37,313 nt of DNA from an uncultured Pseudomonadota bacterium (GTDB lineage: Bacteria; Pseudomonadota; Gammaproteobacteria; Burkholderiales; Eutrophovitaceae), in NCBI GenBank assembly GCA_937983055.1, contig CALJLA010000033.1:1-37313 (forward strand), written 5' to 3'. Made by a program: the position numbers and the translations under genes. Shown one piece after another: positions 1 to 10,508 of this stretch (its first letter is position 1; each line of letters opens with the position of its first letter). The notes under the pieces were generated by a model. The model saw only the letters and a program-made list of their open reading frames with translations. It was not told the DNA's origin and searched no databases.

Positions 1-871
1 GCGCACCGATCGAGGCCAGCGCGTCGGCAAAGCGCACGTCGCCCTGGATGCTCGAGCGCCCCACGCCCTCGATGCGCACCGGCCCGCCGCCGACCGCCCC
101 GGCCGCCAGGAAGTACGACGCTCCAGAAGCATCGCCTTCGACGTGCACGATCCCTGGGCTTTGATATCGACTGCCGGCGGCGATTTCGAAGACCTGCTCC
201 GCCGGCCGTCTTACCTGCACACCGAAGCGCGCCATCAGATTCAACGTGATGTCGATGTAGGGCCGGGAGATCAGTTCTCCGACAACCTCGATACGCACCC
301 GTTTGCCGGTCAGCGGCATGGCCATCAGCAGCGCAGTCAGGAACTGGCTGGACACGTCTCCGCGAACCCGGATGGGCCCATCAATTCGGATCTGCGCCGG
401 CTCGATCCGCAAAGGCGGATAACCCGGCGCGCCGCTATACGAAATGACGGCGCCAATCTGGCGCAACGCATCGACAAGGTCGCCGATCGGGCGCTCGTGC
501 ATACGCTTCACGCCACTCACCCGGTAACTTCCCCCGGCGAGCGCCAGCACCGCAACCAGCGGCCGAAGCGCAGTGCCTGCGTTGCCCAGAAACAGTTCGG
601 CCTGCCTCGAAGGCAGGCTGCCGCCGCATCCGGTCACGCGGCAGGTCGCGGAATCGCCCTGCCCCGACACCGCGACGCCGAGCAGGGCCAGCGCATCGAG
701 CATGCGCGCGGTATCGTCCGATTGCAGCAGGTCGTGGATTTCGGTCGCGCCCTCGGCCAGGGCCGCGAGCAGCAGAACCCGGTTCGATATGCTTTTCGAG
801 CCCGGCAGACGGACCGCGCCGGCGGCGCCGCCAAATGGCCCGATTTCCAGGTACGCGCGTCGTCCGCTCAC
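1..871 (-). CDS. aroA: 3-phosphoshikimate 1-carboxyvinyltransferase (EPSP synthase), 3' end outside window
   Basis: EPSP synthase joins shikimate-3-phosphate and phosphoenolpyruvate in the sixth step of the shikimate pathway, in the cytoplasm. About 290 codons are visible, against about 430 for the family, so the C-terminal third lies beyond the left edge. The N-terminal signature LPGSKSISNR sits near residues 22-31, the second signature FLGNAGTALRPL follows near residue 93, and GDASGASYFLAAG is close to the edge. I chose the GTG at 869-871 because it overlaps the tyrA stop as GTGA, a 4-nt coupling, and because the first signature is then at its usual distance from the start. It is the last visible gene of the minus-strand serine/aromatic operon; cmk and rpsA often follow in gammaproteobacteria but are not in view. 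Confidence 0.95.
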   Translation of the reverse strand, partial: MSGRRAYLEIGPFGGAAGAVRLPGSKSISNRVLLLAALAEGATEIHDLLQSDDTARMLDALALLGVAVSGQGDSATCRVTGCGGSLPSRQAELFLGNAGTALRPLVAVLALAGGSYRVSGVKRMHERPIGDLVDALRQIGAVISYSGAPGYPPLRIEPAQIRIDGPIRVRGDVSSQFLTALLMAMPLTGKRVRIEVVGELISRPYIDITLNLMARFGVQVRRPAEQVFEIAAGSRYQSPGIVHVEGDASGASYFLAAGAVGGGPVRIEGVGRSSIQGDVRFADALASIGA

Positions 872-1746
872 GACTTCGGGCCGATCCAGCGCTCGCGCGC
901 GGACCGCGCCGAGTCGAAAAGCGCCTGCAGGCGCGCCCCGTCACCCGCCCTTACCAGGTCCGATATCTGCAGCAGCGCTCGTCTGAACGACTCAATGTCG
1001 GCGAGCAGCGGTTCACGGTTAGAGACGCAGATGTCGCGCCACATTTCCGGCGAGCTGCCGGCGATGCGGGTGAAGTCCCTGAAACCGCCTGCGGCGTAAC
1101 TGAACAGCTCTTCGCCGTCGCGGCGTGCGGCGATCATTTCCACCAGCGCGAACGCGAGCACATGAGGCAGGTGGCTCACCGCAGAGAAAACCTCGTCATG
1201 ACGCGCCGGATCCATCCGCGCGACACGGGCGCCACAGGTCGACCACATCGCCTCTACGCGCGCCACCGCCGTTGCGCGGCTCTCCGGCAGCGGCGTCAAT
1301 ACCACCCGCCTGCCCTCGAACAACGTTGGCGATGCGGCGTCGACCCCGGTCAATTCGGCACCGGCAATCGGATGCCCCGGCACGATGTTGCCCAGCTTCG
1401 CCTTGCAGAACACGCGCCGGGCCGCCTGCACGAAATCACCCTTGGTGCTGCCGGCATCGGTGATCACCAGGTTGGGGTTAGAGACCTCGCCCAGACGTCG
1501 CAGCACCGGCTCGGTCTGCGCTACCGGAACGGCGATCAGCGCCAGATCGGCGTCGCGGGCGGCAAGGGCCGCATCGTTTTCCACCGCATCGATGTATCCC
1601 AGCGCGAGGGCGCGCTCGAGGTTGGCCCGCCCGCGGCCCACGCCGGTCACTTTGCCGACCGCGCCGGCGCGCTTGAGCGCCGCCGCGACCGAGCCGCCGA
1701 TCAGGCCAACGCCAATCACAACTAGATTGTCGATACGGGTTGCCAT
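868..1746 (-). CDS. tyrA: prephenate dehydrogenase
   Basis: This 292-residue protein oxidatively decarboxylates prephenate to 4-hydroxyphenylpyruvate with NAD(P), on the way to tyrosine. The N-terminal Rossmann motif GVGLIGGS is near residues 12-19. The family motifs GHPIAGAE (near 123) and SHLPHVLAFAL (near 190), which form the substrate pocket with its catalytic histidine, are intact. The length is that of the monofunctional enzyme; there is no chorismate mutase or aroA fusion, although Pseudomonas fuses tyrA to aroA in the same order. Its stop overlaps the aroA GTG by 4 nt. Upstream is a 153-nt gap to the frameshifted hisC, long for this otherwise tight operon and without a convincing RBS. 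Confidence 0.95.
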   Translation of the reverse strand: MATRIDNLVVIGVGLIGGSVAAALKRAGAVGKVTGVGRGRANLERALALGYIDAVENDAALAARDADLALIAVPVAQTEPVLRRLGEVSNPNLVITDAGSTKGDFVQAARRVFCKAKLGNIVPGHPIAGAELTGVDAASPTLFEGRRVVLTPLPESRATAVARVEAMWSTCGARVARMDPARHDEVFSAVSHLPHVLAFALVEMIAARRDGEELFSYAAGGFRDFTRIAGSSPEMWRDICVSNREPLLADIESFRRALLQISDLVRAGDGARLQALFDSARSARERWIGPKS

Positions 1747-1899
1747 GAATCCAAGTGTAGACGCATCCGTCCCGCTCGCCTCCGCCCCGGACGAGCACGG
1801 CGGCGGTGGGCAAACATCAGGGTCACGCTCGAAGGTTGGAGTACTCTCCGGTCGGCAGTCGCGAGAAAGGTTGCGCGCAATCGCCTTCGGCGGGGGAAA

Positions 1900-3004
1900 T
1901 CATCGACGGCCAGCAAGCACGCTTTCCAGCGCCGCCAGAAACCGCGCGTTCTCGGACTCCAGCCCGATCGACACGCGCAGGTGCTCCGGCATGCCATATC
2001 CCCCGACCGGGCGCACGATGACGCCCTGTTTCAGCAGCTCCTGATACACGCGTCGCGCGTCGCCCACCCGCACGCTCACGAAGTTCGCAAGAGAATCGAT
2101 CCACTCAAGCCCCAGCTTGCGAAAGCCGCTGGTGAGTTGAGCCATGCCCGCCCGGTTCAGGCGGCTGCCTTCGTCGACAAAGGCGGTGTCCGATAGTGCC
2201 GCCGCCGCGGCTGCCAGCGCCACACTGCTGACGTTGAACGGCTGGCGGACGCGGTTCAGCAGGTCCGCCACGCGCGGATGCGCAAGACCGTAGCCCACGC
2301 GCAGCGCCGCCAGGCCATACGCCTTGGAGAAACTTCGGGTCACCAGCAGATTGGGCACCTCGGCCAGCCATGCCACGCTGTCCGCGCGCTGCTCCGGCGC
2401 CAGGTACTCGTTGTACGCTTCGTCAAGCACCACGAGCACGTCTTCGGGCACGCTATCGAGGAACGCTCGAACGGCCTTCGGGGCGAGCCAGGTTCCGGTG
2501 GGGTTGTTCGGATTGGCCACGAAAACGATGCGCGTATCCCCGCGGATCGCCATGCGCATCGCGTCGAGATCGTGACCGAAAGCACGCGCCGCTACCTCGA
2601 TGCCGGCCGCCCCGGCTGCCTGCGTCGCCAGCGGATAGACCGCGAACGCGTGCTGCGCATACACCGCGGATACACCCGGCGAGAAAGGCTCGCGCGGCCA
2701 GTTCCAGCACGTCGTTGGAACCGTTTCCAAGCACGATGCACGATTCGTCGATCCGGCAATGCCGGGCGATCGACCGCTTGAGTTCGAAGCCGTTGCCGTC
2801 AGGATAGCGGCTGATGTCCTTCAGCGCGTCGCGTGCAGCAGCGACCGCCCGAGGGCTCGCGCCCAGAGGATTCTCGTTGGACGCGAGCTTGATGATGCGT
2901 CCTTCGTCGAGGCCAACCTCGCGCGCCAGCTCGGCGATCGGCTTGCCAGGCTGATACGGCGCGATCGACCGGATATACGCCGGCGCACGCTCGCACAGGT
3001 CCAT
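1900..3004 (-). pseudogene. hisC: histidinol-phosphate/aromatic aminotransferase with a 2-nt frameshift
   Basis: This PLP enzyme would act in histidine synthesis and, as in HisC2 types linked to tyrA/pheA, in the last transamination to tyrosine and phenylalanine. The start ATG at 3002-3004 has a good RBS (GGCAGGAGCCG before it) 27 nt after pheA. The first frame gives SNENPLG, GNGSNDVLELAARAFL and then leaves the family near 2690. The rest, from SPGVSAVYAQHAFAVYPL through NPNNPTGT, DEAYNEY and the PLP lysine motif RSFSKAYGLAALRVGYG to the stop at 1900, is in another frame. The span is 1105 nt; adding 2 nt gives 1107, a normal 368-residue HisC. Restoring CTCTCG where CTCG stands reads AFLSPGV, so loss of a CT/TC dinucleotide explains it. 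It could be a real mutation or an assembly error; everything else is conserved. Confidence 0.9.
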
Positions 3005-3030
3005 CGGCTCCTGCCTGAAATCAGGCCGGT

Positions 3031-4098
3031 TCACGGCAGTGCCACTGGATACGAGCCCAGGATCTTCAGGAAAGCGGCCTTTTCTCGCACCTCGGCGAGC
3101 GCGGTCGCAACATGCGGCTCTTCCTGATGCCCCTCGACATCGACAAAGAAGACATACTCCCACAGCCCGGTCCGCGATGGACGCGACTCGAGACGGGTCA
3201 TGCTGACGGCATTGCGCGCCAGCGGTGTCAACAGCTCATGAATTGCACCCGGACGATTCGCCGTAGACATTACGAATGAGGTCTTGTCCTTGCCGGACGG
3301 CGCCACAGAATGATCGGCGATGACGAGAAACCGCGTGGTGTTGTTGGGCACATCCTCGATGTTGGAGACCAGCACCGGTACGCCATAGTGCTCCGCCGCC
3401 GCGCGACCGGCAATGGCTGCGGATTCCGCGTCCTCTGCGGCTCTCCGCGTTGCGTCGGCATTGCTGCCGACGGGTACGCGCTCCGCCGATGGCAGATGGT
3501 CGACAATCCACTGATTGCACTGAGCAAGGCTTTGGCTGTGCGAGTAAATGCGCTTGACCGCTTGTAGTTCCCGCGCCCGCGAAAGCAGGTTCTGATGCAC
3601 CGGCAGGAGCACTTCACCGCAGATAGAAGTCGGCCTGGAGAGCAACAGATCGAGCGTGCGGCCAACGGCGCCTTCGGTCGAGTTCTCTACCGGCACGATT
3701 CCATAGCCTGCCGCGCCCGATTCCACTGACCTGAATACCTCGTCGATTGTTGGGCAGAGGATCACTGCGGCCTGGTGGCCGAAGCGCTTGATCGCCGCCT
3801 CCTCACTGAAGGTGCCCTTCGGCCCCAGGCAGGCCACCCGCATTGCGTCCTCGAGTGCGCGGCAGGCGGAGATGATCTCGGTGAACAGATGTGAAATGGC
3901 TTCGCCGGGCAGCGGCCCCGGGTTGCGTTCGGCCAGGCGCCGCAGGACCTGGGCTTCGCGCTCGGGCCGATAAATGGGGCCGTCGCCCTTCAGACCGCCG
4001 ATTTCGCGCGCTACCTCAGCCCGCGCGTTGACCAGCCGGAGAATTTCCTCATCCAGGGCGTCGATTCGCGCGCGCAGCGCCTTCAGCGGATCGGACAT
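3031..4098 (-). CDS. pheA: bifunctional chorismate mutase / prephenate dehydratase (P-protein)
   Basis: The protein converts chorismate to prephenate and then to phenylpyruvate, the committed route to phenylalanine. The 355 residues show the three expected parts. An AroQ-type chorismate mutase covers about residues 1-88 (RARIDALDEEILRLVNARAEV, then IYRPERE). Prephenate dehydratase covers about 88-270, starting at ACLGPKGTFSEEAA and with the catalytic NTTRFLVI motif. A C-terminal ACT domain (about 275-355, with LTRLESRPSR-like spacing) normally binds phenylalanine for feedback inhibition. It starts at ATG 4096-4098, 6 nt after serA, and is followed 27 nt later by hisC, so it is in the middle of the operon. 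Confidence 0.96.
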   Translation of the reverse strand: MSDPLKALRARIDALDEEILRLVNARAEVAREIGGLKGDGPIYRPEREAQVLRRLAERNPGPLPGEAISHLFTEIISACRALEDAMRVACLGPKGTFSEEAAIKRFGHQAAVILCPTIDEVFRSVESGAAGYGIVPVENSTEGAVGRTLDLLLSRPTSICGEVLLPVHQNLLSRARELQAVKRIYSHSQSLAQCNQWIVDHLPSAERVPVGSNADATRRAAEDAESAAIAGRAAAEHYGVPVLVSNIEDVPNNTTRFLVIADHSVAPSGKDKTSFVMSTANRPGAIHELLTPLARNAVSMTRLESRPSRTGLWEYVFFVDVEGHQEEPHVATALAEVREKAAFLKILGSYPVALP

Positions 4099-4104
4099 CC
4101 CGGG

Positions 4105-5292
4105 CTACTCGGCATCGGCTGGAAGGTAGCGCAAGGCCAGCACCCCTTCTATGGATTCGATGGCTTTCAGCACTTTCTTCGACACCGGGCTGTCCACATC
4201 CACCATCGTGTAGGCCATGTCGCCCCTCGATTTGTTGATCATGTTGTGAATATTGAGGCCGTGCTGGGCCAGGGCAGTGGAAATCTGCCCCACCATGTTG
4301 GGCACATTGGCGTTGGCAATGCCCAGGCGGTACTTCGATTCACGCTTCATGACGACGTCGGGAAAATTTACCGCATTGCGGATGTTCCCGTGTTCCAGAT
4401 AGTCGCGCAGCTGATCGACCACCATGACCGCGCAGTTGTCCTCGGCCTCCCGGGTCGACGCCCCGAGATGCGGCAAGGCAATGACCTCCGGGTGGCCGGA
4501 GAACTCCCCGGCTGGGAAATCGCAGACGTAGGCGCGCAACTTCTTGCTGCCCAGAGCGTCGATCACCGCGGCATTGTCCACGATGCCTTCGCGTGCAAAG
4601 TTCAGCAGTATCGCGCCGTGCTTCATCAGCGCTATACGCTGTGCGTTGATCAGGTTGCGGGTGGCCTCCTGCAACGGCACGTGCACCGTAATGAAGTCCG
4701 AGGCGCGGACCAGCTCCTCGATAGAGTGGGCCTTGCGCACCTGGGCCGGCAAGCTCCATGCAGCCTCAACCGTGATCTCGGGATCGAAACCCATCACGTT
4801 CATGCCGAGCTTGATTGCCGCGTCGGCAACCAGGCTGCCGATCTTGCCAAGGCCGATAACCCCAAGGGTGTGGTTGGGCAACTCAACTCCGGAGAACTTC
4901 TTCTTGCCGGACTCGACGTGGCGATCCAGCGCCTCGCCCGCACCCGACAGGCCGTCGACGAATCTGATCGCCGGCAAGAGATTCCGTGCCGCCATCAGCA
5001 TCCCGGCCAACACCAGCTCCTTTACCGCATTGGCATTGGCGCCCGGAGCATTGAACACCGGCACGCCCCGTTGTGACATCAGCACCACCGGGATGTTGTT
5101 GGTGCCGGCACCAGCACGGCCAATTGCCTTGACGCCGTCGCCGATCTTCATCTCATGCATGTCATGGGACCGGACTACGATCGCGTCCGGCGCCTCGAGG
5201 CCCGGCCCAACCACATACAGTTCGGGCGGGAACCGCTTCAGTCCCACGTGGGAAATGCTGTTGAGCGTAAGGATGCCCAGCTTCTCAGCCAT
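4105..5292 (-). CDS. serA: D-3-phosphoglycerate dehydrogenase, short ACT-domain form
   Basis: This enzyme oxidises 3-phosphoglycerate to 3-phosphohydroxypyruvate, the first step of serine synthesis; the product is the substrate of SerC, encoded just upstream. I start at ATG 5290-5292, giving 395 residues beginning MAEKLGILTLNS, because this overlaps the serC stop by 8 nt (ATGGCTGA) and the reading frame upstream lies inside serC. Visible are RAGAGTNNIP, the NAD motif GLGKIG, NFAREGIVD with the catalytic-type arginine, the catalytic histidine in LPHLGAST, and a C-terminal ACT domain from about residue 320 (YRLGIANANVPNMVGQIS). The position between serC and pheA is not the usual Pseudomonas order and puts both early serine genes in the aromatic operon. 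Confidence 0.95.
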   Translation of the reverse strand: MAEKLGILTLNSISHVGLKRFPPELYVVGPGLEAPDAIVVRSHDMHEMKIGDGVKAIGRAGAGTNNIPVVLMSQRGVPVFNAPGANANAVKELVLAGMLMAARNLLPAIRFVDGLSGAGEALDRHVESGKKKFSGVELPNHTLGVIGLGKIGSLVADAAIKLGMNVMGFDPEITVEAAWSLPAQVRKAHSIEELVRASDFITVHVPLQEATRNLINAQRIALMKHGAILLNFAREGIVDNAAVIDALGSKKLRAYVCDFPAGEFSGHPEVIALPHLGASTREAEDNCAVMVVDQLRDYLEHGNIRNAVNFPDVVMKRESKYRLGIANANVPNMVGQISTALAQHGLNIHNMINKSRGDMAYTMVDVDSPVSKKVLKAIESIEGVLALRYLPADAE

Positions 5293-6367
5293 GACGCTTT
5301 TCGAACTCACGCATGAATCCGACCAATGCCTCGACGCCGGCGCGCGGCATGGCGTTGTAGATGGACGCCCGCATGCCTCCAACCGAGCGATGTCCCTTGA
5401 GCTGTACGAGCCCTCTGGCCTTCGCTTCCTTGAGAAACGCCTCGTCCAGCGCTTCATCGTGCAGCCGGAACGGTACGTTCATTCGAGAGCGATCCGCCTT
5501 CGCCACCGGCGCGGTATAGAAGTCGGTCGAGTCGAGGTAACTGTAAAGAACGCCGGACTTTTCGATGTTCTCCCGCTCCATCGCCGCAAGTCCACCTTTC
5601 GCCTCGAGCCATTCGAATACCAGCCCGGCAATGTAGATGCCATACGTTGGCGGCGTGTTGTACATCGAATCGTTCTCCGCGTGAATCCGGTAATCAAACA
5701 TCGCCGGCGTGCCGGATACAGCATTGCCAATCAGATCTTCGCGCAGGAGAACAATGGTCAGCCCTGCGGGGCCGATGTTTTTCTGCGCGCCGGCATAGAT
5801 CAGGCCATAGCGCGAAACATCCACCGGCCGAGAAAGAATGTGCGAGGACATATCCGCCACCAATGGAACAGCACCGGTGTCCGGGGTCCAGTGAAACTCG
5901 ACGCCACCGATCGTTTCATTGCTGGTGATGTGAACATAAGCCGCATCGGCATCCACTTGCCAGGCCGAGCGGGCTGGCACGTAGGTGAACTTGCGGTCTT
6001 CCGAGCTGGCGGCGATCTGAACACCGCAGTACCGGCGCGCCTCGGCAATTGCCTTCTTCGCCCACTCTCCGGTATGCACGTACGCGGCCCTGGTCTTGCC
6101 GCGCAGCAGATTCATCGGAACCATCGAAAACTGCGCTGTCGCGCCGCCCTGGAGGAACAGGACCTTGTAATTGGCCGGCACCTGCAGCAGCCTGCGCAGC
6201 GCAGCTTCCGCCGCCTCGGCAATGGACATGAACTCCTTGCCCCGATGGCTCATCTCCATCACCGACATGCCTGAGCCATGCCAGTCGAGCATTTCCTCGC
6301 TCGCCCTTGCAAGCACTGCCTCTGGCAGCACCGCGGGTCCGGCGCTGAAATTGAACACCCGAGTCAC
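5285..6367 (-). CDS. serC: phosphoserine aminotransferase
   Basis: SerC transfers an amino group from glutamate to 3-phosphohydroxypyruvate, giving phosphoserine; the same enzyme can serve pyridoxal phosphate synthesis. The 360-residue length is typical. It opens with VFNFSAGPAVLP, has FLQGGATAQFSMVPMNL, and the PLP lysine region YAGAQKNIGPAGLTIV near residue 195. The start is GTG at 6365-6367, preceded by the purine-rich CCGGGAGAGAC, a fair RBS at a normal distance. It is the first gene after gyrA on this strand, 44 nt downstream of it with a hairpin in the gap, and is coupled by an 8-nt overlap to serA. Confidence 0.96.
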   Translation of the reverse strand: MTRVFNFSAGPAVLPEAVLARASEEMLDWHGSGMSVMEMSHRGKEFMSIAEAAEAALRRLLQVPANYKVLFLQGGATAQFSMVPMNLLRGKTRAAYVHTGEWAKKAIAEARRYCGVQIAASSEDRKFTYVPARSAWQVDADAAYVHITSNETIGGVEFHWTPDTGAVPLVADMSSHILSRPVDVSRYGLIYAGAQKNIGPAGLTIVLLREDLIGNAVSGTPAMFDYRIHAENDSMYNTPPTYGIYIAGLVFEWLEAKGGLAAMERENIEKSGVLYSYLDSTDFYTAPVAKADRSRMNVPFRLHDEALDEAFLKEAKARGLVQLKGHRSVGGMRASIYNAMPRAGVEALVGFMREFEKRHG

Positions 6368-6390
6368 GTTAACAGTCTCTCCCGGCGCAT

Positions 6391-6408
6391 GGCCGCCCCC
6401 AGGCGGCC
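6391..6408 (-). terminator. intergenic hairpin between gyrA and serC
   Basis: A perfect 7-bp stem GGCCGCC / GGCGGCC with a 4-nt loop lies in the 44-nt gap after the gyrA stop. There is no T tract on the minus strand, so it is not a standard intrinsic terminator. It may stabilise the gyrA 3' end or reduce readthrough into serC, and it sits just before the serC RBS. Confidence 0.4.
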
Positions 6409-6411
6409 GCG

Positions 6412-9018
<2,607 letters not shown>

Positions 9019-9346
9019 CGGGATCGGGTGTTCTATGAGGTCTGCTTGGGCGCCGATGCATGGCCCGGCGCCGCGCGGGGCCAAGTGCCCGAGTACGCCG
9101 CAAGCGACGGAAAATCAGGCAAAAATCGTCGGTGAAAAAAAATGTAACGATACCATAGCGAGGCTGGCACAAGCGAGGAGGCAGGTGCATGTTTTGCGGA
9201 GCACGGCACTGAACTTGCGTGCCGGCGGTCTTGTTGTCATTTGCCCCCCCCCGGATTGCCCTTCGACGGACCAGCAGTCCATAATCTTCCGGTGTTTGCT
9301 CCGTCAAATACCGCCCTGATTTGTCACCACCCCTGGAGAGATCGCG
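9019..9346. other. divergent intergenic region between gyrA and the OmpA-like gene
   Basis: The 328-nt gap must hold the gyrA promoter (minus) and the promoter of the OmpA-like lipoprotein (plus). I find no coding sequence in it. It has an A8 run near 9136, a run of nine C at 9244-9252, and a plausible plus-strand promoter at 9256-9285. I cannot name a clear gyrA promoter. Confidence 0.6.
9256..9285 (+). promoter_or_regulatory. candidate sigma70 promoter of the OmpA-like gene
   Basis: TTGCCC at 9256-9261 and CATAAT at 9280-9285 are 18 nt apart, a fair match to -35/-10 elements. The start codon is about 60 nt downstream of the -10, and GGAGAG stands before it as RBS. A run of nine C lies just upstream of the -35. 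Confidence 0.5.
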
Positions 9347-10405
9347 ATGCGACGAAAGACCAATCGTTTGCTGCTGTTGTTGATCAGCACCGCCCTCGCT
9401 GCGTGCTCCTCCCAGTCCGAGCGCGGTAGTTCGGGCCTGGAGGTCGAGTCCACCGGAGAGCCGGCGCAGATCACCAGTCAGCCGCCTGCGCCTGCGCCCG
9501 CCGAGCCGGCCTATCAACCTGAGCCCCCGACGGTGCAGTACATCGACGCCCCCCTGCCCGAAACCACTGAAGTTGACGACCTTGGTCCGCTGGGCCCGGT
9601 TGAGACCGTTGATTCGCCGCCTGCCGAGACCACTGCCGCCGACAGCGGTATAAGCGCGCCTACGGTGTATCCGGAAGAGTTTCCGGTGACCACCTACGAA
9701 ATGCCTCCGGAGCCCGACGCCGAAGCGGCAGCCATCGAAGATCTCGGGCCCCTGGGGCCGGTAGATACCATCGAATCGCCGCCGGCGCAGACGGCAGCAC
9801 TGGACTCCGGAATCAGCGCTCCCACCGAATTCGCGGAGGAGTTTCCCATAACGACCTACGAGATGCCTCCCGAACCCGACGAGCCAATCGAGGACCTCGG
9901 TCCTATCGGCCCGGTTGAGACGATCGCGTCCCCACCGGCCCAGTTGGCACAGCGCGATTCGGGCATCAGCGCTCCGCAATACCCGGTCGAGGAAGCGCCG
10001 GCCGAACCGGCCGCCATCACAATCGAGATGCAGGCCGAGCCGCTGTTCGCATTCGACAAGTACAACATCCGGTCCGACGAGCGTCAGAAGATCGACCAGT
10101 TCGTCGCCAAGCTCAACGGCACCGAGTACGAAACGGTATGGGCGATCGGACATGCCGACCGCATCGGCACGGTCGAATATAACCAGAAGCTGTCCGAGCG
10201 ACGCGCCAATTCGATCAAGGCCTACCTGGTGCGCCTCGGCGTTCCTGCGAACAAGATTCGTACGCTCGGCCGCAGTGAGCACAACCCGCTGACCCAGGAG
10301 AGCGACTGCAAGGGGCTGCGCCGCAAGGAGTTGATCGCCTGCTATCAGCCCGACCGCAGGGTCGAGATCTCGGTAAGCGGGCAGCGAACCGCCAGCGCTC
10401 AATAA
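9347..10405 (+). CDS. OmpA-domain lipoprotein with Pro/Glu-rich repeats
   Basis: A 352-residue predicted outer-membrane lipoprotein. Residues 1-20 are a lipoprotein signal peptide (RRKTNRLLLLLISTALAAC) with the lipobox LAAC, acylated on Cys20. Residues about 78-232 are three tandem Pro/Glu-rich repeats of 51-54 residues. Residues about 235-345 form an OmpA C-terminal peptidoglycan-binding domain: FDKYNIRSDERQKIDQF, then GHADRIGTVEYNQKLSERRA, the expected Asp and Arg contacts for diaminopimelate. A plausible role is tethering the outer membrane to peptidoglycan over a long acidic spacer, as Pal or OprF-like proteins do, but no specific homologue is recognised. The gene stands alone, with its own promoter candidate and a strong terminator. 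In Pseudomonas, mtnA rather than such a gene sits between gyrA and mtaD. Confidence 0.85.
   Translation: MRRKTNRLLLLLISTALAACSSQSERGSSGLEVESTGEPAQITSQPPAPAPAEPAYQPEPPTVQYIDAPLPETTEVDDLGPLGPVETVDSPPAETTAADSGISAPTVYPEEFPVTTYEMPPEPDAEAAAIEDLGPLGPVDTIESPPAQTAALDSGISAPTEFAEEFPITTYEMPPEPDEPIEDLGPIGPVETIASPPAQLAQRDSGISAPQYPVEEAPAEPAAITIEMQAEPLFAFDKYNIRSDERQKIDQFVAKLNGTEYETVWAIGHADRIGTVEYNQKLSERRANSIKAYLVRLGVPANKIRTLGRSEHNPLTQESDCKGLRRKELIACYQPDRRVEISVSGQRTASAQ
9578..10042 (+). repeat. three tandem coding repeats in the OmpA-like lipoprotein
   Basis: Each unit begins DLGPLGPV (DLGPIGPV in unit 3), continues with ET/DT, SPPA, DSGISAP and EEFP, and ends TTYEMPPEP; the third is degenerate at its end (TIEMQAEP). 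The units start at residues 78, 132 and 183, a period of 51-54 residues. The DNA copies differ at many synonymous positions, so the duplication is old and kept at the protein level. Confidence 0.88.
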
Positions 10406-10476
10406 CAAGTCCAATAGCCGGACTCGGGCGGAAGCGCGTTTCCACCCCGGTCCGGAGACAATCCCTGTATCGTTCA

Positions 10477-10503
10477 AGCCCTGCCCAAGCAGGGCTTTTT
10501 TTT
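10477..10503 (+). terminator. intrinsic terminator after the OmpA-like gene
   Basis: A 7-bp stem AGCCCTG / CAGGGCT with loop CCCAAG is followed by eight T. It ends only 5 nt before the ATG of the next gene at 10509, so it occupies the place where that gene's leader and RBS would be. Confidence 0.92.
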
Positions 10504-10508
10504 CGCAT

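Noticed and set aside
143..1725. Plus-strand open frames opposite aroA and tyrA
   Set aside because: Arg/Ala/His-rich shadows of genes with intact motifs on the other strand.
9578..10042. Repeats in the OmpA-like gene as a CRISPR array or transposon trace
   Set aside because: The repeats are in frame, have a period of 51-54 codons and diverge at synonymous sites; there are no constant short repeats with unique spacers.
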